A model generated the notes under the pieces. It was not told the origin of the DNA, did no database searches, and worked only from the letters and a program-made list of their open reading frames with translations. The position numbers and the translations under genes are program-made. This document shows, in pieces, positions 10,006 through 19,934 of a DNA stretch of 64,000 nucleotides. Origin of the DNA: Hemileia vastatrix (lineage: Eukaryota > Basidiomycota > Pucciniomycetes > Pucciniales > Zaghouaniaceae); assembly GCA_030280995.1 (NCBI GenBank), contig JASXTE010000017.1, positions 8,513,998 to 8,577,997 on the forward strand, given 5' to 3'. How positions within the stretch are numbered: position 1 is the stretch's first letter; the number at the start of each line of letters is the position of its first letter.

Positions 10006-10698
10006 TTAGAAAAGATAATTTCTTTGAAATTGTTCAACATCATTATCAAAGCTTTGCATTAAAATTCTTCTTTTCATGAGGTCTTCATGGTTATGAGCTG
10101 GAGTTTCTTGAAAATAGGCCAGCATTTTTTGTTTCAGCTCATTGATAAAGTCAAGAAAAAGATAGCGATGAAAATTTGGATAATGATTTATATAGTCCGT
10201 CTTCACTCTACCAACATCATCAGTGTTGGTTATTTAGACAGCTAGAAGTTCAAATATGTTATTAAGTCATAGGTTTAGTCAATTTTGATTAAAAAGTTTT
10301 TTTTAGTAAGATAATAGGGTCTTACATTTAGGGCCAGGAAACATAGTCTCAGCAAAGTTGGTTGGGGGCACTGGCGTTATAGGATTAGGATCTTGTGAAG
10401 GCAAAATAAGGCCGGGATCCGCTGATGAAGATTGAACTTTTGAAGCTGCTTTTGATCTTATTCGTTTTAAGAAGACAGGAATTTTTGATCTCTTTTTAGA
10501 AGTTGAGGGATCAGGGAGAGCTGCTGGTCCTAAATATACGCTTGTTTTAGAGGGAACTAATGGCCGGTTACATTTGACTTTTTTCACACGGCATAAGTCG
10601 CAAGCTGTCCTGCCAGGAAGATTAGGGTTGGAAATTAAACAAGGTACCTGATATCGAGCGCAGAGTTCACATGGAGCGACAAGTTCTTTGGAAGACAT
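10006..10698 (-). pseudogene. Antisense gene X: Zn2Cys6-like protein (GyA-1)
   Basis: Exon 1 (10,698-10,326) starts MSSKELVAPCELC and holds C-X2-C-X6-C-X12-C-X2-C-X6-C (CELC ... CDLCRVKKVKC), which fits the canonical fungal binuclear zinc-cluster spacing. A basic, Ser/Pro-rich stretch follows. An 84-bp intron (10,325-10,242) leads to exon 2 (10,241-10,006) with a conserved domain ending YFQETPAHNHEDLMKRR. GyB gene X has YFQSTPARNPQDLE at the same point. With this splice there is a TAA early in exon 2, absent from GyA-2, so this copy may be damaged or use another acceptor. The ATG is about 124 bp from the 3' LTR, so transcription could start in the LTR in antisense. Confidence 0.65.
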
Positions 10699-10807
10699 AT
10701 TGATGAAGATGAATTTTATAGTTGATTAAAGAAGATGGTGGTTGAAGGTTAAAGATGAATATTGTGTTCGACCACTTATGCACAGTTTTAAGAATGGGGA
10801 CATTCTC

Positions 10808-10821
10808 GATTGGAGGGAGGA
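10808..10821 (+). promoter_or_regulatory. Polypurine tract (GyA-1)
   Basis: TTGGAGGGAGGA directly precedes the LTR at TGTGG. It would prime plus-strand cDNA synthesis. The same tract precedes the GyB-1 3' LTR (47,830-47,841) and, inverted, the GyA-2 LTR (61,647-61,660). Confidence 0.75.
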
Positions 10822-11913
10822 TGTGGTAGCCTAAAGTTTAGTATGGCACCTAAGTACGTAAATGGAGTTATTACGGCGTGCAAGATTGGTGTTATTATTG
10901 TTATATAAAAGGGTTTTATTTAATTTATTTGAGTTTTAAATATGAAGAAATTGGTCACGAGCGAATGCCTACACAAAAACAATTTATTTTACGGAGAAAA
11001 CTTATTTTTACGGTCTGAAAAATTTATAAGTATCAAGTAAAGTTACTCAAGAACCTTGGGAAATTTTCCCAGAATTTTTACTATTTTTCTTATATTTTTA
11101 AATGAATTTTAAAGTTTTATAGAAATATTTACGTTTTCAGAAATTACTTAACTTCAATAAATTTTCACGGGGTAATTACAGCTGCGCAGACTACGAAAAT
11201 TAGTTTGGAATATAAAGGGGGAGTAGCTCTATTATGTGTAATTTTTCTAGATTTTTTATTATAGTTTTTGAGGTTCTAATTGAGTCCGGAAGTCCCGACG
11301 GACTCCGTACGGGCTCCAGATTGACTCTGGAAGAGCTCTGGAGGGGAAAACTTAGGCACGTGACTAGGAATACTTAAGCACTTCTCAAAATCGAAATTGA
11401 GAGGGGAGGGATACATCATACAGCTTAATCATTAACCACCACGGTCTCATTTTTTATTACTCAACAAATTAAATAAATTTATAATACCCTTATAACATTT
11501 ATTATTTTTTACATAACATTTTAGAAATACAATTCAACAATTTAAATCACACTTCATATAGGGTATCTTTAGAAAGGTCTTCATCACTGGGACTTGATTA
11601 TTGCTGTCTCATAAAAATTCAAATTATTATAAAAACATAAAAGTCAATCTTTTCAGATCTTTCACTGGTACACCTTAATTGTTGTTATCAGTATTTCTTT
11701 TCTCAACAGCCACTTTTATTTAAATCTCAATAAGCATTAAATATTTTAGAGTTTCATTATTTTATCAATCAGATCCAAGTAGACTGGTTAGCTTAGTGAT
11801 TTAGAATTCCCATTTTGTTATTTTTATTCGAAGGACGGGGTTTTCAGCTAAATCCACACATCTCCTCCGGATTCTGCTTACAGCAAGGCAACTGTAAGAG
11901 TTTACCTTACTAT
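10822..11913 (+). mobile_element. 3' LTR of GyA-1
   Basis: Starts TGTGGTAGCC and ends near CCTTACTAT, about 1,092 bp. Two other copies lie at 31,051-32,201 (solo) and 60,564-61,646 (inverted). A TATA-like TATATAAAAGGG is at about 10,903. Near the end is a 7-bp hairpin CTTACAG/CTGTAAG at about 11,876-11,897. Downstream it cuts gene Z. Confidence 0.88.
10902..10913 (+). promoter_or_regulatory. TATA-like box in LTR A
   Basis: TATATAAAAGGG in the first tenth of the LTR, kept as TATAAAAGGG in the solo LTR near 31,129. Likely core promoter for the sense transcript. Confidence 0.45.
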
Positions 11914-12622
11914 AGCGTTTCCTCAGGTTCTTGAACACCACCCGTGACCGGGGGGTTTGCCTCAGTTGGCAAAAGGGACACAGGTTCCCCAATTGGGTCT
12001 TCAATGGTATTCGATGTCTAAACAAAAAACTCATCAGTAACCTCATCCCTAAAAAACAACAACTAAAACTTACTTTGAAGATGGGGTCAGGTTCTAAGAA
12101 CAACCTTGGAGCCACCTCTACCTCTGCTTCTCTTTCCTCCTCGTCATCTTCAATGACCACCCGTCGTTTCTTGGGTGTACGCCCTGGAACAGGGACTTCA
12201 TCCTCATCTTCCTCCACCAATTTGTCGACCTCTTCTTTGACACCCCATTTCGAACTTGTGGCCTGGGTTACCCAGGTTGTGATCTCGTTGTTAAGCTCCT
12301 TATCATTCTCCCCCACCGAATGATTGTCTCCAACCAAGACATCCCAAATGTCTTCGACCACCTCTTTTGTTTTAGGGATCACCCAAAACTCGGTCTTGGT
12401 GAATCATTGTTCAATCTCTGCGTTCTTCATCAACACATCGCACGCCACTTGTCGCCAACGGCAAAACTTGCATTTCTGGCGAGGGCCTGGAGTCGCTGTA
12501 CTTTCGACACAGAAGTATTCCATAGCTTCACAAGCCGTGCAAGCCTGGTAAAACTGCCGCCTAACCATTCCCTCATCCACTTTAGGGTTTGGAGGCGTAG
12601 GTGTTGGAGTAGGACAATTCAT
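11914..12622 (-). pseudogene. Gene Z: third Zn2Cys6-like gene, cut by GyA-1 LTR
   Basis: The frame starts at 12,622 (MNCPTPTPTPPNP) and holds C-X2-C-X6-C-X12-C-X2-C-X6-C (CTAC ... CKFCRWRQVAC), the same spacing as gene X. A TGA at about 12,403 interrupts it, then the frame continues with an acidic/basic region (VEEDEDEVPVPGRTPKKRR). A 56-bp intron (12,073-12,018) can be spliced in phase to an exon ending at the LTR border 11,913, where a TAG follows. A TATATATA lies about 30 bp upstream of the ATG. A downstream LTR (12,735-13,505) suggests that it is also the antisense gene of a retroelement; a host gene is possible. It is less AT-rich than its surroundings. Confidence 0.55.
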
Positions 12623-12734
12623 TATAATTGGGAAATTAATAAATAAGAAAAAATATATATAGAGAGGAAAGGGAAACTAGTGTGAGAAGATGGCTCAAGC
12701 TCAACGGAGCTCGCGATTCTTATACCTGGGCATC

Positions 12735-13505
12735 TGTCACACGCCACGTGACACTCGAGGCAAAAGCAGCTAATTAAATCAATAATATCAAGTTCTAAAT
12801 CTATACTCGAAGCGCAGAAAGCAATTCTCCATAGCAACTGAGATTCCCCTTTGTGTACTTACTATTCAACTGCGCTAGCCTAAACTCTAAATCTAAATTA
12901 GTCAATCTCTCAAGAGTGTGTCTTAGTCTTAATTTCAATAAGCGACACACAGCGCTAGGATCAACGTAATAGTACAGTAGTAGTTTTCATTGAAAGTTTG
13001 TTAATTAATTAAAAAGTGGTAAATTGAGCATGGACGGATATTAGCGAAGAGGGACTAAGTGTATGTTAGTAATGGTCAATGGTATGGGAAGGGTGCAATG
13101 AGAGGGAGGTCAATGCAAGGAGGAATAAAGGATATAAAAGGGTTGGGTATTTGGTTTGATATTCCTTAGAATTAAATTATAAAATGTATTTATATTTAAT
13201 AGTGGTAAAATCTTTAAGTTAAATCATTGTTATTGTATCTCTCTTTTATTTTCTCAATAATCATTTCTAAATCCTAAATCTTTGATAATTGAGTTTTCAA
13301 CCCTTCGTGAGATCTTAAGAATTTCTATTACCTTTGAAACTATCTTGTAATTCTTCTCGAACATACCTCGAACCTGTAGCTCTTACTTCGAATGAACTTC
13401 GAATCACTTCCTCGAATCATTCCTCTGTGCTTCGAAGAAGTTTCTAAATCCCTCATCTCACTTTCAGGAACATCCTCGACCTTGTGCGTAGGTCGTCCGG
13501 TGACA
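12735..13505 (+). mobile_element. LTR of a further family (GyC)
   Basis: Begins TGTCAC and ends GTGACA, a 6-bp terminal inversion typical of LTRs; about 771 bp. A TATA-like GATATAAAAGGG is at about 13,131. It sits upstream of antisense gene Z and abuts the truncated Copia integrase. No clear flanking duplication, so I read it as the 3' LTR of a truncated element rather than a solo LTR. Confidence 0.5.
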
Positions 13506-13880
13506 GCTTTTTATTTCCTTATTACTCTCTTTTTCAACTAAATCTTGATAATTTTTAAAACAATTTAGTGCTTCTGATTTATTTTTAAGAAGATAAATTG
13601 CTCTGAATGAGATGAGTCCATCTGTAAACTTAATATAATATTTGTAGCCACTTCTTGTTTTTGGTGATATGTGACCACTTAAGTCAGTATGGACCACATC
13701 AAGTTCTTCATTTGGGGGTCTTATTTTCCCTTTGAATGGGAGTTTCAAAGATTTTGAGAGTGCACATGCTTCACAGAAGAAATCATCATCAACTTTAATG
13801 TCGTCAATCACTGTTTTTACATATTGGGTGCTGGCATGGCCTAATCAATTGTGCCATAGCTGGTGCTCTGATATACATGC
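13506..13880 (-). pseudogene. Copia pre-integrase and truncated integrase core
   Basis: LWHN-stop-LGHAS and CEACALSK form the H/C zinc module of Copia integrase; a TGA falls inside it. VVHTDLSGHI gives the first catalytic Asp. The frame is cut off before the second Asp and the Glu. Confidence 0.75.
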
Positions 13881-13951
13881 AGATGACTGTGATAGCTTAG
13901 AGTTTGTTGGGGGTTTAAAGGTTCCATTCAATCTTGGAATGCCGTTCTTGA

Positions 13952-14251
13952 TTATAGCTTTGAATTTTCATCTCCTTTTGAGATAGTGACATAACTCTCT
14001 GATGAGTTATGGTGAGTGATTTGGTATCCTTTTTTCCAAAGATTGTTTGCAGTCAATAAGTCATATGGTAAATTTGGGATGTGCATTGCTTTAACTGAGA
14101 CTGAATAATTATTGTCTGTATATTCAACTACACCAATACCAGTACTTAAAATATTTCTATCACCAGTAACAATAGTTTCTTTATTACTGCAATAAGAGTG
14201 AAATAATGATTTGTCTCTAATCAGCGTCATTGAAGCACCTGAGTCGAGCAC
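13952..14251 (-). pseudogene. Copia aspartic protease
   Basis: LDSGAS carries the catalytic Asp, followed by the usual Copia pattern (TGDRNILSTGIGVVEY, LPYDLLTANNLWKKGY). It leads into the pre-integrase segment. Confidence 0.8.
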
Positions 14252-14428
14252 AATTTTGTCATTAGATTGATATTTTTCACTGTTTGAAATTAGGACATAC
14301 TTTTATATTGCCATGACTGAAGCTTCCTTAATGGTCTTGTCCTTCCTTGACTGCTCTTTTAGCTTCATCCATTCTGGTTTGAGGTCTGGAAATTTGAACC
14401 AGCACTTGCTTGAATCATGAGGCTTTTT

Positions 14429-15138
14429 TCAGTGTTTACATTTGAGTTTTGGCTTGTTTGAGCTCCAGGCTGTGAGTGCTGTAGTTTTCTCTTGGTTTTG
14501 GCCTCTGAGTTGTGCCATCGACTTAGTGTTTTTGAGTTGTTCAAGAATATATTTGGTTGTCAGGTTCTTGTGAGTAATAAGAGTGTGGAATGTCGCATCA
14601 AATTTTTCTGTAGTCACACAAGAATTTTAATTGCCAGAAGATTGTCAGTGTATTTGGCTCCTAGAAGCTTTATCATACAGATAAAATCATAGGCTTCAGT
14701 GAGAAAAATTTTCATGTCAGATGTGAAGGTTAGATCCTTTAATACTCTTGAAGCTCTGGCTTTTTTTATTTCTGTATTTCCTTCATGATGATCTTTGAGT
14801 AATTGCCATGTTTTCCAGGCATTTGATTCAACTTCAGGATGATCAAATATTAGTTTCATGTTTGGTTGGTCAAGCTGTTGTATTACAAGATTATAAGCTT
14901 TTCTTTCTGAGTTATTTCTTTTCTTTATTTTATTGTCCAATTGATTATAGGTAACATTTCCAGCTTCATCAACAGTTTTGGTAAGGTTAAATGGCTCTGT
15001 AACTGTTTCAAGAAAATCTGCACCATCAAGAAGTGAACACATGTACATAGACCAGACAACATAATTTTTGTTTTTGAGTCTTGTAGCCTCTCATTTTACT
15101 GCTTTCTTTAGTACTTCTTGAACTTCTGTGATGTTCAT
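14429..15138 (-). pseudogene. Copia Gag
   Basis: Starts at the ATG at 15,138 (MNITEVQEVLKKA), with a TGA shortly after, then a long frame (15,048-14,614) with the UBN2-type Gag fold pattern (AWKTWQLLKDHHEGNTEIKKARA). It continues in 14,617-14,429. Just downstream is a CCHC-like knuckle (CKH ... KKPHDSSKCW) in which the second Cys codon is a TGA. It would form the particle and bind RNA. Confidence 0.7.
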
Positions 15139-15204
15139 GAGATTATTGAGACTGATAATGACTAAGATTTTAATTTTTTCTATACTGTAGAATTGTTTTA
15201 CATT

Positions 15205-15330
15205 TTTATACCTTTATAGGAGTTCAACAAGTTAAGTAAGATATCTTAACTATTATAACTGTTGACTACTGAACCTATAAAGAAAAACAAAATATGAGAA
15301 AACAAACAATCAGAAAAAGACTTTGAGCAC
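15205..15330. repeat. Extra left-end copy of the foldback TIR
   Basis: ACCTTTATAGGAG and about 110 further bases match the start of the foldback element at 15,371. Its inverted partner is 22,636-22,693, beyond the LINE. It looks like an outer, broken copy of the same family. Confidence 0.7.
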
Positions 15331-15370
15331 AAGATAATTAATATTCATTTCATAAAACATAATATACCAA

Positions 15371-16893
15371 CCTTTATAGGAGCTCAACCAGGTAAGTAAG
15401 ATATCTTAACTATTATAACTGTTGAATAATAACCTATAAATAGAAACAAAATATGAGAAAACAAACAAGCAGAAAAAGACTTTGAGCACAAGATGAGAAA
15501 ACTTAACAGTATTTTTTACATGTATATATAGTGCTATCCTAATTTACTGCAAGAAGTTATTCTCATGTACATGCTTTGATAGAATATACTAATTATAATT
15601 AATAGAAAATATTTTAATATATAAAATGAAACAGATGAATGAAACAAGTTTTAGTATTATGAAAAATATAACCACACTAATTCTTACAACTAAAACTTGT
15701 TTTTCTCATCTGTTTCATCTTATCTATTGAAACACTTTTGTATTAATTATAATTAATATCCCTTTCATTTTATCTGTTGAAATACTTTTGTATTAATTAT
15801 TATTAATATATTCTATCAAAGCATGCACATGAGAATAACTTCTCGCTGTAAAGTAGGAAAGCACTATATATACAGTGGCTGGACAGAAAATTTCACCTGG
15901 TGCATGCATAATCCAGGTTATGGGCCTTTTTTTTCTTCTTCCTAACACCACCACCATTGCTACTCATGCCTCAAGATCTTACTAATTTTATGATTTACCT
16001 TCCACATTTTGGTAATTTGTCCTTTCTTTCTCTTTTCTTTCCAAACTGACTCATTAATCTCTTATCCAATATTTACCTTTTTTTCCACTTTTTACTCAAA
16101 CTACAACAGGGTCCTCAGCTCGCAAACAACATTTCATCCATAAAATGAAGATCACAATAGCTAAACCATCTACATACTATTCCAATTAATACACAATCTG
16201 TACTCCTGGCACAATCCAATCACATTATTCAAGCCTTGTTGCAAACCCATGAAAACACCTCAAAAATATAGTTTTGTAATTTTTTCACCCAATGACAGTT
16301 CCTGCTAAGTTTAATGCCTTTAAATAGGCTTGGAATGGATTTTCCGACCATATTTTGGAAACTTGATTTCATCTTTTCTTTAAAAGGTGAAATTTGCCAG
16401 GGAAGAAAACAGTAAAGCTACATCTTGGTGATGCTTTTTTTTGCTAAATTTTGTCCACTTTTCACCAATCTTTTTTACTCAATGCTCATACCAACACCAT
16501 CCATTTCATTAAGGAAAAGGATAGACTTTTCAACTTTCTTGTTTTCGATTTCAAGAATGATGTTTTTTCAAAATATGTAATCTTTCTATGAATTGGTATC
16601 TGGCTGAGTTTATTTTGTGACAGTCCTATTCTACATGGTTGTATGAGTTAGAAATGTACAAGCTCATGTCTTTAGAGTGAATATTAAGGGATTTATGAGG
16701 AAAAAAAACCAGGTGAAAATTATTGTCTGGAGACTGTACATGTAAACAATACTATTTAGTTTTCTCATCTTGTGCTCAAAGTCTTTTCTGCTTGTTTGTT
16801 TTCTCATATTTATTTTTTTTCTCTTTATAGGGTAGTAGTCAACAGTTATAATAGTTAAGATATCTTACTTGCCTGGTTGAACTCCTATAAAGG
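15371..16893. mobile_element. Foldback element with long inverted arms
   Basis: Left arm 15,371-about 15,600 starts CCTTTATAGGAG. The right arm (about 15,800-15,872 and 16,737-16,893) is its inverted copy, ending CTCCTATAAAGG. The right arm is split by the MITE at 15,873; bridging the MITE makes both arms match across TACATG-TATATAGTGC. No ORF. The family is unknown. Confidence 0.75.
15873..16736. mobile_element. Tc1/mariner-like MITE with TA duplication
   Basis: 864 bp between TA dinucleotides. Left end CAGTGGCTGGACAGAAAATT, right end the inverse of CAGTCTCCAGACAATAATTT, and both TIRs include TTTCACCTGG. The CAGTG start and TA target are as in Tc1/mariner. No transposase frame was seen. Its removal repairs the foldback arm. 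Confidence 0.75.
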
Positions 16894-17065
16894 TTAGTAG
16901 TCAATAGTTTTATTTATTTATTTCTTACAATCTCACTCAACAAGGAGCATTAAGGCATATAAAAAAAACTAGGATTATGTACATATAAGGCAGGATAAGG
17001 TGAGGGAAAATTAGTGCACTGAATAATGATGCAAAGGTTAAGTAGGAGAGGGTAGGTGTAGGTTG

Positions 17066-18040
17066 TTAGGAAATATATGAGTAGAGATGAGAAATTTGGC
17101 AATGTCTTTGGTGATGGGAGAAGGAGAAAGCAGGGAAAGATGTATTGAAAGAAATTTTATGGCATTTGGAAGCTTCACGAAGGAGCTTGCATGCTTCTAA
17201 GTGGGCAGTACAAATGAAAAGAACATGTTTAGGGGTCTCATGGGAGTTTGGCATGCAGAGGCAGAACACTGGAGACTCAGAGGCCTTAAAGCAATACAAG
17301 TAATGTCTTAGGGGGGAGTGGCCCAAGTGACATTGATCAAAGGTAGTGGAATGAGATTGTGGGAGCTCTGTGAGGAGTTTGAAGATCAGGAAAGGGTCAA
17401 AACAGCCCCTCAACTTCCTGAACGTACTTTGAGAGGGGGGTGAGAGGAGGAAGGTTTTTGAGAAAAGTTTGATATGTGATTTAAATGAGGACAAGGAGGA
17501 AGGAGGAGGAGGAAAGGAAAGTAAGGACTCAGCTGTCAGGGTCATGGGGTGAGATGAGTTTTCCAGCTTATCCACCAATTTGTTTCCCGGGATGCCTGAG
17601 TGGCCAGGACACCAATGGATAATAAGTGATTGGAATGGGTTGTCTTTCAAGATTTGATTAGCCATGCACAAAATTGCATAGATCATGGAAGCATTGGAAG
17701 TGTGTGAGACTGGGCTTGATAAAACCTTGATGACCAACTGGTTATCAGTGAGGAGGGTGAGTGAGGGGTATAGAGAGTGGAAAGGGTTTTTGAGAAAAAG
17801 CCTAAGACCTGGGAGGATTCCACACAGCTCTGTTTCAAAAACCAAGTAGTGTTTAGGGTCCCCTATTCTGGCCACAAATGGTAGGTTTTGGACCAGGTTA
17901 AAAGCAGCAGCATAGGAGCCTTCTTGTGATTTAGATCCATCAGTGTATATGAGGTAATAGTGTAGTGAGGGGGAATAAACAAGAGAAGAAATATTCTTGC
18001 ACACTTCCTCCTTGGATTTCCCTATGAAGGTTGAGAACAT
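17066..18040 (-). pseudogene. LINE RNase H domain and C-terminus
   Basis: A 324-codon frame. YLIYTDGSKSQEG has the first catalytic Asp, VFETELCGI the Glu, LLTDNQLVIK the second Asp, and HWCPGHSGIPGNKLVD the H-D end. The C-terminal part has a Cys/His cluster (CLCMPNSHETPKHVLFIC) common in Tad/I-type ORF2. It would remove RNA from the hybrid during target-primed reverse transcription. Confidence 0.85.
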
Positions 18041-19620
18041 AGGGGAGGGCCCAGGGAGGAAGTAGTGGAGGATGTAAACTATCTAGTGCATTGAGGGGAA
18101 GGGTTGAGACTTAGATAAATCAAGTAGTTGATGAAGATGTGTTTTTGGGGTGGGGAGGGAGATGAGGGATCTGGATAGGCATGCCATAGGGTTGGTTAGA
18201 GGAATGGTCAGCAATCTGGCCCAGGCCTTGTTGACAGCAAGTTCCAGGCGTGATTTGCAAGTGAATGAATGTGAATCATGAAGAAGGAGAGTTACTATGG
18301 TGGAGAGGAAACATCCTAGAGCTCTTTTGTAGGCTTTATTTCCAGCTACTTGAAGAAGTCTTGTGGTGTGGGATGCTTTCATGGGGTTGTGCCAAAAAAT
18401 GGCAGCGTAGTCTGTTCTACAGTGGATGAGGGAAGAGGTGAGTAATTTATATTTCCTGAGTTGGATACCCCAAACAGAAGATGCAAGTCTATGGATAGAG
18501 GCAGCAGCTTGAGGGCCTGTAGCAATGAGTTTGTTCCCATTAGGAAAAAATTAGAGAGATGGGTTTATAAGAACTCCCAGACAATTTAACAAGGGGACAG
18601 GTTGCAAGTGATGACCATTAAAGGGGAGGGATGGGGGATGTAAAAAATGTTGTTTTTTCTTAGTGAGTAGCCACTTGGTCATTGAGAAGTCAAAAACTGC
18701 AGCATGTCTGGAGCCCCATGCCACAGCTTCTGATCCAATTGAGGATAATGATTGCACCACCTCTTCTGGATCCTTGTTAGCAGAAAGATATACTACATCA
18801 TCAATATATCCTAGTGCTAAAGAGGAACTAGAGAGAGATGGGAGGGAAAGTAGGTTAGCATTGTACTGGATATATAGGATTGGAAAGAGTGGAGATCCCT
18901 GTGGGAGGTCCTATGGGAAGAAGCACTCAGGAGACTCATAAGAGGAGAAGGAAATACTAGTTTGCATTCTAACTAGAGAGTTTATGATCAGTGAGGTTAA
19001 GTTTCAAGGAATAGGGAGAGAATGAAGGGAAGATTCTAGTCTAGTGACATTAACTGAAGGGAAAGCACCCTTCACATCCAGGGAAAGAGCACCAACTATG
19101 TTTCCTCTTCTCCATTGGTCTTTGGTCCATGTGGAGAATTGGAGAAGATCATCAGAGGTATATATAAAAAGACAGCCCCCATAGTGCTTGTCAGGGAGGA
19201 GATTATTGTTTTCAAGGTAAAAGGTAGACATTGTGTAAGTAGAGCTTCAAGAAGCTTGCCCATGGTGTTCAGAGGTGCAATTGGACAGTATGCTCCAGGG
19301 ACTGAGTATTCTGGGTGTCCGGGTTTTGGAATAATGACAGTCCTGGCACATTTCCAGGGAGCAGGGTAATGAACAGTGTTTAGACATTTCTGAAAGATTG
19401 GGAGAAGGATGGCCGAGACTGCCTCCGGGCTGCAATTGAGAAGAGAGATAGGGATATTTTTAGGGCCTGGGGCTGTGACTTTTTTGGTCTTCAGGAGAGT
19501 GGCCTTAATCTCCAGTATGGAGAAGGGGGAACAAGGGAAGGAGGGGGGAGGGGGACATCAGATAGGTAAAAGGTAATAGGTGCAACTGAGGTGCCATCAA
19601 ACAGAATTTGGGCCTTCAGT
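18041..19620 (-). pseudogene. LINE reverse transcriptase
   Basis: Spread over several frames: fingers LPDKHYGG, motif A LSLDVKGAFPSV (about 19,060), LPQGSPLFPILY (about 18,900) and GYIDDVVYLSA with the catalytic DD (about 18,790), then the thumb (ELAVNKAWARLL). At least three frame changes or stops separate the parts, so the copy is inactive. Confidence 0.8.
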
Positions 19621-19934
19621 AGCTTGTCAGTTTTGGGTTATCCATGGCAATTAGAAAGAGAGGGGTTAGCACATGAGTTGGATACATGAGAGGGAGACTT
19701 AGCTGGTTTATGAATAGATTGTGGGGTGAGGGAGGAGAGGTAGTGATGCCAATGAATCTTTTTGAGATATTTAATTTTGGCACAGAAAATTTTTCTTGCA
19801 GCGAAAAATTCAGCCTCAAGTTGTGGTGCTGGGGAACACCTGAACATCCTTTGAGCTTGGTAGCATGTCTTCTTGAAGGTATCCAAGATACTTGAGTTCC
19901 ACCAGGCATGGAATTTTGATCTGGGCTGCTTCAG

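Larger units (their letters stand above)
1..11913 (+). mobile_element. Ty3/Gypsy LTR retrotransposon GyA-1, 5' end outside window
   Basis: The window opens inside gag of a Ty3/Gypsy element. Protease, RT, RNase H and integrase follow in the Gypsy order, then a non-coding 3' region, two genes on the opposite strand, a polypurine tract and a 3' LTR at 10,822-11,913. In-frame stops and an 887-bp MITE inside RT show that this copy is dead. The unusual parts are the antisense gene pair and the many short dyad motifs ending in TAAACTG. The 5' LTR and primer-binding site lie to the left of the window. Confidence 0.9.
13506..15138 (-). mobile_element. Ty1/Copia retrotransposon, 5' half only
   Basis: On the minus strand, gag, protease and the start of integrase occur in the Copia order. 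It ends abruptly inside the integrase core at the GyC LTR. No RT, RNase H or LTR of its own is visible. Several in-frame stops. Confidence 0.82.

Noticed and set aside
11931..12323. 130-codon Ser-rich plus-strand ORF
   Set aside because: Complement of the acidic part of gene Z; the minus strand has the cysteine cluster, intron and TATA.
13031..13470. Host promoter
   Set aside because: The TATA-like box lies in a stretch bounded by TGTCAC and GTGACA; an LTR explains it better.
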